Positions 1 to 8,584 of a DNA stretch of 64,000 nt are shown one piece after another. The notes under the pieces were generated by a model. That model did no database searches and was not told the origin of the DNA. It was given only the letters and a program-made list of their open reading frames with translations. The translations under genes and the position numbers were made by a program. This stretch comes from an uncultured Lachnospiraceae bacterium (GTDB taxonomy: Bacteria > Bacillota > Clostridia > Lachnospirales > Lachnospiraceae). Position 1 is the stretch's first letter, and every line of letters begins with the position of its first letter. The stretch lies in contig CANPTH010000013.1 of assembly GCA_947576945.1 (NCBI GenBank), positions 1-64,000 on the forward strand, read 5' to 3'.

Positions 1-1
1 A

Positions 2-36
2 GTTGAAAAATCAGCACATCAGTGTGATTTTTCAAC
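2..36 (-). terminator. Hairpin terminator below the murE-YugP operon
   Basis: A 12-bp perfect stem (GTTGAAAAATCA at 2-13 pairs with 25-36), extended by CAC/GTG. The stem is A/T-rich, so either strand would end in a U-rich arm. It lies 60 bp past the stop of the protease gene and would end the minus-strand operon. Confidence 0.55.
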
Positions 37-96
37 CTTTCCTCCATGCCGAAGCGCCACAAATTTCCATATCATCTGCGCTGCGGATGCCCGGCG

Positions 97-807
97 CTAA
101 TCTCTTCGTCTGTCATTGTTCCCAAACAGCAGGATCAGTCTGAGAAGCTGCAGGATCGCCGATGCAGCCGCCGCTACATAAGTAAGCGCCGCCGCACTCA
201 GCACTCTCCGGCATCCGTTCGTCTCCTCGCGCTCCAACATACCATAATCTCCCAGCATGGCAAGCGCACGGCTGGAAGCATTGAATTCCACCGGCAGCGT
301 GACCAGCTGAAACAGCACCGCGATCGCAAATACCCAGATACCCACCTGGATCAGAATATTGTTCATCCCCAGAAAGACACCGAGAAAGATCAGCGGAATC
401 CCCGCCTTTGACCCGATGTTTGCCGCCGGCACAAGCGCAGTCCGCATTTTCAAAGGCGCATACCCCTTGTCGTGCTGTACCGCGTGGCCGCACTCGTGAG
501 CCGCAACCCCGATGGCCGCGATGGAGGAAGATCCATATACAGAATCGGACAGCCGCAGGACTTTATGAGCCGGATCATAATGATCCGTCAGTTCTCCGCG
601 CACATGTTCGATGCGGACGTCATGGATGCCGGATAGCTGCAGAATCCGCTGCGCCGCCTGCGCGCCGGTCAGACCGCTCCTGCTCCTGACCCCGGAATAT
701 TTCCTGTAAGTAGAAGATACCCGCATCTGCGCGGCTATGCATAAGATTGCCCCGATCAGTACCAGCAAATAAGTCGGATCCATATAATACCCATAATAAT
801 ATCCCAT
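97..807 (-). CDS. YugP-like membrane zinc metallopeptidase
   Basis: Predicted neutral zinc metallopeptidase of the YugP family (Zn_peptidase_2), 236 aa, integral membrane. The zinc-binding HExxH appears as HECGH at residues 104-108, preceded by a membrane segment near residues 12-28 and followed by two to three hydrophobic segments (about 134-165 and 205-228). The physiological substrate of this family is unknown. It is last in the minus-strand run murE-priA-def-fmt-yugP; in other Clostridia the same gene also sits next to fmt, often before rsmB, which is not seen here because a hairpin ends the unit. A GGAG sequence precedes the ATG at 807. Confidence 0.88.
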   Translation of the reverse strand: MGYYYGYYMDPTYLLVLIGAILCIAAQMRVSSTYRKYSGVRSRSGLTGAQAAQRILQLSGIHDVRIEHVRGELTDHYDPAHKVLRLSDSVYGSSSIAAIGVAAHECGHAVQHDKGYAPLKMRTALVPAANIGSKAGIPLIFLGVFLGMNNILIQVGIWVFAIAVLFQLVTLPVEFNASSRALAMLGDYGMLEREETNGCRRVLSAAALTYVAAAASAILQLLRLILLFGNNDRRRD

Positions 808-928
808 TGTTCACTCCATTTCTGCGCCGCCTTACTTCTCTTTCCCCTGGGCCGCGCCAGCAATTAACGTTCCCGAACTTCCTGTATAAACAGGTTATGA
901 CACCGGAAGCAGTATGCAGATCTGCTCC

Positions 929-1897
929 TCACTGCAGCTGCTCCCCTGCTTTCACCTGGTAACCGAGAAGAAACTCCTTCACCGGCATCCGTTTCTTCCC
1001 CTCCGGCTGCACCGCCAGTATCTTCAGGAGCCCTTCCCCGGTCTTCACATAGAATACTTCCCGCGTGACGGCAGCCACCGTGCCCGGCAGGACAGCATCC
1101 GGATCCGGACACACTGCCGAATTTTCCGGTACACCTCCCGGCCTCTCGACTGCCTCTGCCTCCCAAATCTTCAGGTTCTTCCCCCGCAGTACGGTATACG
1201 CGCCCGGCCAGGAAATCAGGCCTCTGATCAGACAGTCCAGCTTCCCTGCACTCTGCTGCCAGTCGATCCTGCCCATGGACTTCTGGAGCCGCTTCGCGTA
1301 ACAGGTCTCCTCCTCATTCTGTTTCTCAGGCGCCAGTTCACCGCGCTCCAACTTAGCCAGTGCTTCCACGATCAGCCCTGCGCCTACTGCCGCCAGTTTA
1401 TCATGCAGGCTGTCCCCGGTCTCCTTCGGACCTATTGCAACCTCTTCCTTCAACAGCATATCGCCGGTGTCCAGCCCTTTATCCATCTGCATAATAGTAA
1501 CGCCGGTCTTCTCTTCTCCATTGATGATCGCCCACTGGATCGGCCCTGCTCCCCTGTATTTCGGCAACAGCGAAGCATGGATATTCACACAGCCATATTC
1601 CGGCATCGACAGGATCTCTTCCGACAACAATTGTCCGAACGCAGCCACCACAAAAATATCCGCGTTATATCCGCGAAGAGTTTCCACGGCTTCCTTTTCC
1701 TTCACTTTGACAGGCTGGAACACCGGGATCCCATGGGCCACGGCGCAGGCTTTGACCGGTGTCGCCTGTATCTCTTTTCCTCTGCCCTTAGGCTTATCGG
1801 GCTGAGTCACTACCGCCGCCACCTGATGACCTGCCTGCAGGATGGCTTCCAGCGCCCCCACCGCAAAGTCCGGCGTTCCCATAAATACGATTCTCAT
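929..1897 (-). CDS. fmt: Methionyl-tRNA formyltransferase
   Basis: Transfers a formyl group from 10-formyl-tetrahydrofolate to Met-tRNA(fMet) in the cytoplasm, making the initiator tRNA. 322 aa, the usual family length. The N-terminal formyltransferase fold holds the folate-binding loop NIHASLLPKYRG (105-116) and the catalytic aspartate in GLDTGDML (141-148). The C-terminal tRNA-binding domain runs from about 205. GGAGG sits 10 nt before the ATG. It lies 28 bp below def, whose product removes the formyl group again, so the operon pairs the two opposite steps of N-formyl metabolism. Confidence 0.97.
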   Translation of the reverse strand: MRIVFMGTPDFAVGALEAILQAGHQVAAVVTQPDKPKGRGKEIQATPVKACAVAHGIPVFQPVKVKEKEAVETLRGYNADIFVVAAFGQLLSEEILSMPEYGCVNIHASLLPKYRGAGPIQWAIINGEEKTGVTIMQMDKGLDTGDMLLKEEVAIGPKETGDSLHDKLAAVGAGLIVEALAKLERGELAPEKQNEEETCYAKRLQKSMGRIDWQQSAGKLDCLIRGLISWPGAYTVLRGKNLKIWEAEAVERPGGVPENSAVCPDPDAVLPGTVAAVTREVFYVKTGEGLLKILAVQPEGKKRMPVKEFLLGYQVKAGEQLQ

Positions 1898-1925
1898 CTA
1901 CACCATGCCTCCTCTGTTTTGTCAT

Positions 1926-2405
1926 TTACTGTGCTTCTTCCAGATCCTCCGTGTTGACAAGCGGCCCTTCTACCCGCTCCACATAAAGGTGTCCCTCCAG
2001 ATGATCCATTTCATGGCAGATCGCTCTGGCAAGCAGTTCTGTCCCCTCCAGCTCAAAAGGATTCAGATTCTCATCATAAGCAATAACCTTGACATAATTC
2101 GGCCGGGTCACATTGCCCTGTTTGCCGGGTACACTCAGGCAGCCTTCGTATCCCGTCTGCTCTCCGCTGGATTCGATCAGCTTCGGATTGATTAACAGCA
2201 GCGGATCCTCACCGGTCACATCAATCACCACGATCCTTTTCAGGATGCCCACCTGCGGCGCCGCAAGTCCCACGCCTTCCGCCTCATACAAAGTCTCAAA
2301 CATATCGTCGATCAGTTCCTGGATCCTGGGTGTGATTTCTGTCACTTCCTTGCAGCACTTACTCAAAACCGGATCGCCGATCTCCCTGATTTTTCTGATT
2401 GCCAT
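1926..2405 (-). CDS. def: Peptide deformylase
   Basis: Removes the N-formyl group from nascent proteins; a metal-dependent cytoplasmic hydrolase, 159 aa. All three family motifs are present: GVGLAAPQ (44-51), EGCLS (88-92, metal-binding Cys) and HEMDH (131-135, two metal-binding His and the catalytic Glu). The start is set at 2405, not at upstream in-frame codons, because GGAGG lies directly in front of it and homologues begin MAIRxI. A longer reading from 2492 would run into priA. Between priA and fmt in the same operon. Confidence 0.96.
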   Translation of the reverse strand: MAIRKIREIGDPVLSKCCKEVTEITPRIQELIDDMFETLYEAEGVGLAAPQVGILKRIVVIDVTGEDPLLLINPKLIESSGEQTGYEGCLSVPGKQGNVTRPNYVKVIAYDENLNPFELEGTELLARAICHEMDHLEGHLYVERVEGPLVNTEDLEEAQ

Positions 2406-2488
2406 TTCATCCTCCATTCCAAAACGTTTCCGATACACTATGATCAGGTTTCCTGTTTGAATTCTGTCCTCAATTCTGATGCAGAATA

Positions 2489-4783
2489 TCAATATGTATT
2501 CATCGGATCGAAATCATATTGTACCGTCTGATTCTTAAGTTCTTTCTCTTTACAAAAATGTTCCAATATATCCTTGATTCGTACCAGTGCCTGGTAATCC
2601 GGATGCTTTATATAGAAAACATGACGATACTGATCATTGATCTTACTGATCGATGCTTCCGCCGGCCCTATTACCTGCAGCCGCTGCCACGTTTTCTCTG
2701 TTTCGGCCTTCGGTCCGGCCGTATCTTCCCCCGCAAACTCCCCATCGGCGTGCATCCGGACATCGATCACCGCAGCCATTTCACGGCTCAGCGCATCTCC
2801 CTGTTCCTGCTGTCTGGAAGTGATCAGCACTGCCAGCATATGCGCTGCCGGTGGATACTGCATAAGCTCCCGATAAGTAATCTCCTCCTCATAGAATCCC
2901 TGATAATCCTGCATCGCTGCATGGACGATACTGTAGTGTTCCGGCTGATAAGTCTGGATCACCACCTCACCCGGCTTATCTCCCCGGCCGGCGCGCCCGG
3001 CCGCCTGGGTCAGCAGCTGAAATGTCCTCTCCCCGGCACGGTAATCATTCTGGTTCAACGACAAATCCGCTGCCAGAACACCGACCAGCGTTACATCAGG
3101 AAAATCATGCCCTTTCACGATCATCTGGGTTCCCACCAGAATATCCGCCCGTTTATCAGCAAAAGCTGACAATATCTTCTCATAGCTTTCCTTACTCTTC
3201 GTGGTATCGGCGTCCATACGCAGTACCCGCACCCCCGGAAACTCCTTATACAGCGCTTCCTCGATCTGCTCCGTACCTGCTTTAAAGCCCAGCAGATATT
3301 TAGAACCGCATACCGGACATCTGGCCGCTCTTTGTTCCTCATGGCCACAATAATGACATAATAACATATTTCCCCGGTGTTCGGAAAGAGAAACATCACA
3401 ATGCGGGCATTTCATCACATGCCCGCATGCCCGGCAGGAGATAAAACCGGCATAGCCTCTCCTGTTCAGGAAAAGCATACTCTGTTCTCCTGCCTGTAGC
3501 CGTCCGCTGATCAGCTCCCGCAGCTTCCTGCTGAAGACCGAACGGTTGCCCTGCTTTAATTCTTCCCTTAAATCTATGGTATATACCTTTGGCAGTCTGC
3601 TGACGCCATGCCTCCCTGTCATCTCAAACAGTTTGTATTCTCCCTTTTTCGCCCTGTAATAAGCTTCCGTGGAAGGAGTCGCCGATCCCAGAACAACACT
3701 GGCACGGTGCATGGAAGCAATCTGAACCGCTGTCTCCCTGGCATGGTACTTCGGCATGGATTCGCTCTTATAGCTGCTCTCGTGCTCCTCATCCACTATA
3801 ATGACACCCAAGTCTGGAAAAGGTGTAAACAGCGCCGATCTGGGCCCAATGATCACATCCAGTTCCCCGGCCTTTGCCCGTCTGATCTGGTCATATTTCT
3901 CTCCCTGGGAGAGGGAAGAATTGATTACCGACACTCTGTCGCCGAATCTCCTGTAAAACCGCAGCAGAGTCTGATACGTAAGTGCGATCTCCGGGATCAG
4001 CATAATGGCCTGCTTCTCCATCCGGATCATCTGTTCTATGATCCCCAGATAGACTTCTGTCTTACCGCTCCCCGTAACGCCATGCACCAGATAGGTTCCC
4101 GGCTTTCCCGCTTTGTAATCCCCGATCACATTCTCTATGATCTCCTGCTGCATTCTGCTTGGAATCACCCGCTTCTCTTCCCCCGGCGCACATTTGACCG
4201 GATTACGATAGTAAGCTTCCGCCTCTATTTTCAGACAGCCCTGTTTTTCCAGCGCAGCAAGTGTAGCCGGCGCCACGTTCAGCTTCTGTCTGATCAGTTC
4301 ATAGGGAAGGACCTCGTCCGTCATCAACGCCTGCAGTACCCTGGCCTTTGCCGTCTGGCGCTTCTTCTCACACTGCCGAAACGCCTCCAGAAGAGCTTCC
4401 CCTTCCATGCACCGTGTTATCTTCCTGTGTTCCAGCTGCTTCAGCTTCTGCTTTACGGGAAGCACCGTCTTAAGCGCCGCGATCATGGTTGATCCATACT
4501 GCCGTTTCAGCCAGTAAGCCACCTGGATCTGGCTGCCCTGCGCTGTAATCCCTTTCCCGTCCACAGCAGTAATGGACTTGATCTTTTCCTCGGGATAATC
4601 CGTATGCCCGGAAATATCCACCACATACCCTGCCTTATCCAGATTTCCTTTCCCGAAAGGCACATGCACACGAACTCCCGGATATACCTCTCCTGCCAGC
4701 TCCGGTGGTATCCGGTACTGAAACGGACGGTCTACTTTATCGTGGGAAATATCTATGATCACATCCGCATACTGCTTCGCCAT
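2489..4783 (-). CDS. priA: Primosomal protein N' (replication restart helicase)
   Basis: Superfamily 2 helicase that reloads the replisome at stalled forks. 764 aa, full length. Residues 1-105 form the 3'-OH DNA-binding domain. Walker A GVTGSGKT is at 235-242 and the Walker B DEEH box at 331-334. A zinc-binding region with eight cysteines in CxxC-like pairs lies at about 448-495. Helicase C-terminal motifs follow (QMIVKGHDF, QAAGRAGR). GGAGAGGG precedes the ATG. It lies between murE and def; the priA-def-fmt order is common in Firmicutes. Confidence 0.97.
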   Translation of the reverse strand: MAKQYADVIIDISHDKVDRPFQYRIPPELAGEVYPGVRVHVPFGKGNLDKAGYVVDISGHTDYPEEKIKSITAVDGKGITAQGSQIQVAYWLKRQYGSTMIAALKTVLPVKQKLKQLEHRKITRCMEGEALLEAFRQCEKKRQTAKARVLQALMTDEVLPYELIRQKLNVAPATLAALEKQGCLKIEAEAYYRNPVKCAPGEEKRVIPSRMQQEIIENVIGDYKAGKPGTYLVHGVTGSGKTEVYLGIIEQMIRMEKQAIMLIPEIALTYQTLLRFYRRFGDRVSVINSSLSQGEKYDQIRRAKAGELDVIIGPRSALFTPFPDLGVIIVDEEHESSYKSESMPKYHARETAVQIASMHRASVVLGSATPSTEAYYRAKKGEYKLFEMTGRHGVSRLPKVYTIDLREELKQGNRSVFSRKLRELISGRLQAGEQSMLFLNRRGYAGFISCRACGHVMKCPHCDVSLSEHRGNMLLCHYCGHEEQRAARCPVCGSKYLLGFKAGTEQIEEALYKEFPGVRVLRMDADTTKSKESYEKILSAFADKRADILVGTQMIVKGHDFPDVTLVGVLAADLSLNQNDYRAGERTFQLLTQAAGRAGRGDKPGEVVIQTYQPEHYSIVHAAMQDYQGFYEEEITYRELMQYPPAAHMLAVLITSRQQEQGDALSREMAAVIDVRMHADGEFAGEDTAGPKAETEKTWQRLQVIGPAEASISKINDQYRHVFYIKHPDYQALVRIKDILEHFCKEKELKNQTVQYDFDPMNTY

Positions 4784-4867
4784 ACCCTCTCCTTCCCGCC
4801 ATCGCCGGTTTCACAGCCCTTCCCGACAGTCCAGGTATCTTCATCACTTCCTTGACCAGTACCCTTG

Positions 4868-6352
4868 TCAGCCCTGCTGCGTGTGCTGTCGTTCCGACAG
4901 GATCTCCTGGATCAGCACTCTCTCATCCATAGGATACTTCACACCGCAGATCTCCTGATAATCCTCATGACCCTTGCCGGCCAGTACGATGATGTCTCCT
5001 GGTTCTCCATGGTCAATCGCATAGGCGATCGCTTCTTTTCTGTCACAGATCTCTACATAGGCGCCTTCTGTCTTATAGATGCCCGCCTTGATATCATCGA
5101 TGATCGCCTGCGGTTCTTCGTGCCTCGGGTTATCCGAAGTGATGATCGTCAGGTCCGCCATACTGCCGCTGACTTCCCCCATCTCATACCGCCTCGACTT
5201 CGCCCTGTTGCCGCCGCAGCCGAAAAGACAGATGAGCCGGTGCGGCTCATAAGCCCGCAGCGTGGCAAGAAGGCTCTTAAGCGCCATGGCATTGTGCGCA
5301 TAATCTATCATCACTGTAAATTGATCCGACACCCTGACAGGCTCGATCCTTCCTTTCACTTTCGCCTGCTTAAGCGCCTTCCTGACCGCTTCCTCCGGCA
5401 CTCCGAAATGCCTGCAGATCGCTATTGCCGTCAACGCATTGTACACGCTGAATTTGCCGGGCGTTGCTATCTGTACTGCAAAGTTCACAAGCCCGGTCAC
5501 TTCAAAGCCCATGCCAAGGCTGCCTGCCTCCTTCACAAATGTGATATTCCCTGCACGAAGATCCGCATTCTCGTCGATACCATATGTTTCCAACGCACAA
5601 GTATGTCCGGCAGTCACGGCCTCCCAATGCTCATCATCCTTATTCACAATCCCTGTCCTGCACTGTTTAAAGAGCAGGCCTTTACAATACAGATAATCCT
5701 CGAAATCCCTGTGTTCTCCTTTACCGATATGATCCGGCTCTAAATTTGTAAAAATACCATAATCAAAAATAAATCCCTGTGTCCTGTGCAGCATCAGTCC
5801 CTGCGAAGAGACTTCCATCACCACCGTATCGCAGCCGGCGTCCGCCATCTGCCGAAAATATTTCTGGATCAGATAAGATTCCGGCGTCGTATGGTCCGCA
5901 TGAATATGTGTATCACCGATGATGATTTCTATGGTACCGATCAGCCCGACCTTCCTGCCGGCCTGCTCCAGAATAGACTTCACCAGGTATGTGGTGGTAG
6001 TCTTCCCTTTGGTCCCGGTAATTCCAATGATCTTCATCTCCTCCGCCGGATTGCCAAAGAAAGCCGCCGAAACAAACGCCATGGCATAATGGGTATCCTC
6101 CACCAGAATCACCGTCACGTCCGCCCCCTCCGGCAGTTCCACATCCTTCTCTACAAGCAGAACGCCTGCACCGGCTTTCACAGCATCACCGGCAAACTTA
6201 TGTCCATCCACAACAGCCCCTGGAATACAGACAAACATGCTCCCCGGCACTACCTTACGGGAATCATATACAATGTCCGTCACCTCCCGTTCCAACGTAC
6301 CGCAGATACATTCATGATCGATCTTCCTCAACAATTCTTTTAACGCAGCCAT
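4868..6352 (-). CDS. murE: UDP-MurNAc-tripeptide synthetase (Mur ligase)
   Basis: ATP-dependent ligase that adds the third residue of the peptidoglycan stem peptide. 494 aa with the three Mur ligase domains. The P-loop GTKGKTTT is at 113-120 and the central-domain signature near 180-210. The C-terminal DNPR at 407-410 is the motif that binds meso-diaminopimelate, so the added residue is most likely meso-DAP rather than lysine. First gene of the minus-strand operon; GAGGAG lies upstream of the ATG, and a plausible promoter lies at 6442-6470. Confidence 0.95.
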   Translation of the reverse strand: MAALKELLRKIDHECICGTLEREVTDIVYDSRKVVPGSMFVCIPGAVVDGHKFAGDAVKAGAGVLLVEKDVELPEGADVTVILVEDTHYAMAFVSAAFFGNPAEEMKIIGITGTKGKTTTTYLVKSILEQAGRKVGLIGTIEIIIGDTHIHADHTTPESYLIQKYFRQMADAGCDTVVMEVSSQGLMLHRTQGFIFDYGIFTNLEPDHIGKGEHRDFEDYLYCKGLLFKQCRTGIVNKDDEHWEAVTAGHTCALETYGIDENADLRAGNITFVKEAGSLGMGFEVTGLVNFAVQIATPGKFSVYNALTAIAICRHFGVPEEAVRKALKQAKVKGRIEPVRVSDQFTVMIDYAHNAMALKSLLATLRAYEPHRLICLFGCGGNRAKSRRYEMGEVSGSMADLTIITSDNPRHEEPQAIIDDIKAGIYKTEGAYVEICDRKEAIAYAIDHGEPGDIIVLAGKGHEDYQEICGVKYPMDERVLIQEILSERQHTQQG

Positions 6353-6441
6353 CTGACATTATACTCCTCTCTGTTTCGGATTTTATCTTTGTGCCATATC
6401 GGCCTTAACATAAACCATTATCTCGCAATTTTTACTATATT

Positions 6442-6470
6442 AAGATAGCACGAAAGCCGCACTATTTCAA
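6442..6470 (-). promoter_or_regulatory. Candidate promoter for the murE operon
   Basis: On the minus strand TTGAAA (6465-6470) is followed after 17 nt by TATCTT (6442-6447), 90 nt before the murE start. Weak -10; the surrounding 350 bp are A/T-rich. Confidence 0.4.
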
Positions 6471-6641
6471 TATTTACTACATTTATGTGGGATTCACCAT
6501 TACTTTATAATCTCTTTAATCTTTCTTAAGTTATTTTTATTTTTTTCTAATAAACTGATCACATTTTGGACACATTTTCAATTTATGATAGTATCAAGAT
6601 AGTTGATGAACTCACTATCTCCCCCCTCATAAGAAAATGCG

Positions 6642-6670
6642 AAAAAGTCTGGGACGCCCCAGACTTTTTT
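6642..6670 (-). terminator. Rho-independent terminator of recJ
   Basis: Perfect 12-bp stem (AAAAAGTCTGGG / CCCAGACTTTTT, loop 6654-6657), 36 bp after the recJ stop. Runs of A and T on both sides mean it could act in both directions. Confidence 0.85.
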
Positions 6671-6705
6671 GTTGTCCGGAAACCCCTTCTGCCGCCGTGT
6701 CCTTC

Positions 6706-8511
6706 CTAAGAGCATCCATCGCCGGGCGCATAGTCCTGCATAATCATCTGCAGCCGCTCCCGCCCCTGATACACATCCACTTCCGGATAATAAATCACAT
6801 GAATCCTGATATCTGTTTTGCTCCCGTATCCGCCCTGATACAGACTCTCACAGGCTCTCTGTCCGAAATTCTCCGTAAGAAAGTCATGCCAGGTTTCCAG
6901 ATTACCGAAATACATCATTTCATACTGCCTGCCGCCTTCATCCTCCACCCGATACTTACCCACATTACTGTTTCTGCCGAGTATACGGCCGTTAAGCAGC
7001 CTGATATTCTTCTGCGCAAAAACAGGCTTTGCATTACCGTTGCCGAAGGGTTCCAGCACCGACAGCTGCTTCACAAACTCCGCCGTCACATAGGACATAG
7101 GCATTGGCACGTCAATATGTACTATTTCTTCAAAATCCTCTTCCGTCAATCCACAATGTTCATTCAGGTAGATGCGAAAAGGTTCCACATTCGCTTCCGG
7201 CATGGAGACGCCTGCCGCCAGCTTATGACCGCCATATTTCGTATAGAGTTCTTTGCATTCACTCATCTTCTCATACATGGAATAGGTATCTATAGACCGT
7301 CCCGAACCCTTGACGCCGTCCTCAGCCAGTGTCAGCACAAAGGTCGGTTTACAGTAACGTTCCCTGACCCTGCCTGCTATAATTCCCGCCAGGCTTTCGT
7401 GACACTCCGGCAGATAGATAACAAGCACTTTATCCTTTTCCAGGCCCCGGGCCTCTATCATTTCCATGGCCGCCTGTGTACCCTGCAGAGTCATATCCTT
7501 ACGATTATCATTTAACGCTTTCAATTCCCCCGCGATCACTGCCGCCTCTGCTTCTTCCGTCGTCCGAAACAGACAAAGCGCCCTGTCAGCCGTATCCAGC
7601 CTCCCTGTAGCATTGAGGCAGGGACCCAACACAAAACCGATATGGTAGGCAGTCAGCCTCTTATCCTGCAGGCCATTAGCCGCTACCAGCGCCCGCAGAC
7701 CGCAATTGGCCGTACATGCGATCTGCCGAAGTCCATACCGGACGATGATCCGGTTCTCGTCAACAAGCTCCATCACATCTCCCACGGTGGCGAAAGCTGC
7801 AAATGCCAGCAGTTCCTGCAGCAGTGCATCCATCCCCGGCACACGCTTCTCCCCGCAGGATACAGACAATACCTGTAAAAACTTATATGCAACTACGGCG
7901 CCGCAGATACCATCAAATGGATATTTACACCCCTCTCTTTTCGGATCAATCACTGCATCCGCCTGCGGCAGACATTCCATCCTGCTTTTGTCCTCCCGGA
8001 TCTCATAAGGCACTTCATGATGATCGGTCACAATCACCGTCATTCCCAAAGATCTGGCATAAGCAATCTGTTCCCCTGCCGCAATGCCGTTGTCACAGGT
8101 TACGATCGTATCCGTCCCCGCTTCCCACGCTTCTTTAATCAGATGATCATTCAATCCATATCCGTCATGGATCCTGTGGGGGATCACAGCATCTACCACC
8201 GCCCCCAAGTGACTCAGGCCTGCATACAATATATAAGCGGCACAGATCCCGTCAATATCATAGTCCCCTATGATACGGATCGAACTGCCTTCTTCTATCT
8301 TCCTTCTCAAAATTTCCGCTGCCTTTTCCACATCCTGCAGCAGGAAAGGATCGTGCAGCTCTGCAGGCGTACCGTATAAAAACCGCTCAATATTTTCATC
8401 CCCCACAATATCCCTGTTACGAATGATTCTGGCTATTACCGGATCAATATGAAATTTTTCTGATATTGCATTAAAATCCGCCTTCTTGGCGGAAACCATC
8501 CACTTCGCCAT
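6706..8511 (-). CDS. recJ: Single-stranded-DNA-specific exonuclease
   Basis: 5'-3' exonuclease acting on single-stranded DNA in recombination and mismatch repair. 601 aa from the chosen start. DHH-family motifs: GDYDIDG at 82-88, TDHH at 162-165, and the DHHA1 part with GHKLAAG near 415. The start at 8511 (MAKW) is preferred over an in-frame codon 120 nt upstream because GGAGCAGG lies just before it and the upstream stretch covers the secDF terminator. It sits 75 bp below secDF, behind that terminator, so it may be a separate unit or fed by read-through. Confidence 0.95.
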   Translation of the reverse strand: MAKWMVSAKKADFNAISEKFHIDPVIARIIRNRDIVGDENIERFLYGTPAELHDPFLLQDVEKAAEILRRKIEEGSSIRIIGDYDIDGICAAYILYAGLSHLGAVVDAVIPHRIHDGYGLNDHLIKEAWEAGTDTIVTCDNGIAAGEQIAYARSLGMTVIVTDHHEVPYEIREDKSRMECLPQADAVIDPKREGCKYPFDGICGAVVAYKFLQVLSVSCGEKRVPGMDALLQELLAFAAFATVGDVMELVDENRIIVRYGLRQIACTANCGLRALVAANGLQDKRLTAYHIGFVLGPCLNATGRLDTADRALCLFRTTEEAEAAVIAGELKALNDNRKDMTLQGTQAAMEMIEARGLEKDKVLVIYLPECHESLAGIIAGRVRERYCKPTFVLTLAEDGVKGSGRSIDTYSMYEKMSECKELYTKYGGHKLAAGVSMPEANVEPFRIYLNEHCGLTEEDFEEIVHIDVPMPMSYVTAEFVKQLSVLEPFGNGNAKPVFAQKNIRLLNGRILGRNSNVGKYRVEDEGGRQYEMMYFGNLETWHDFLTENFGQRACESLYQGGYGSKTDIRIHVIYYPEVDVYQGRERLQMIMQDYAPGDGCS

Positions 8512-8530
8512 TTTCCCTGCTCCATTGACA

Positions 8531-8561
8531 AAAGGCGCTCCGCACACCGCAGAACGCCTTT
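8531..8561 (-). terminator. Hairpin after secDF
   Basis: 13-bp stem with a 5-nt loop (arms 8531-8543 and 8549-8561, three G-U pairs on the transcript), 24 bp past the secDF stop, followed by TTTTGTC. Stable, but with a short U tract, so termination may be partial. Confidence 0.65.
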
Positions 8562-8584
8562 GCATATTTAAATTAGTGTACTGC

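Larger units (their letters stand above)
6353..6705. other. Intergenic region between murE and recJ
   Basis: About 350 bp, A/T-rich, without a gene. It holds the candidate murE promoter (6442-6470) and the recJ terminator (6642-6670). Nothing else convincing was seen. Confidence 0.7.

Noticed and set aside
914-1957. Long plus-strand open frame of 347 codons opposite fmt
   Set aside because: It lies fully antisense to fmt, has no ribosome binding site and its translation has His/Arg/Leu-rich composition typical of a shadow frame.
4865-5743. Plus-strand frame of 292 codons opposite murE
   Set aside because: Antisense to a certain gene, no start signal, no protein-like motifs.
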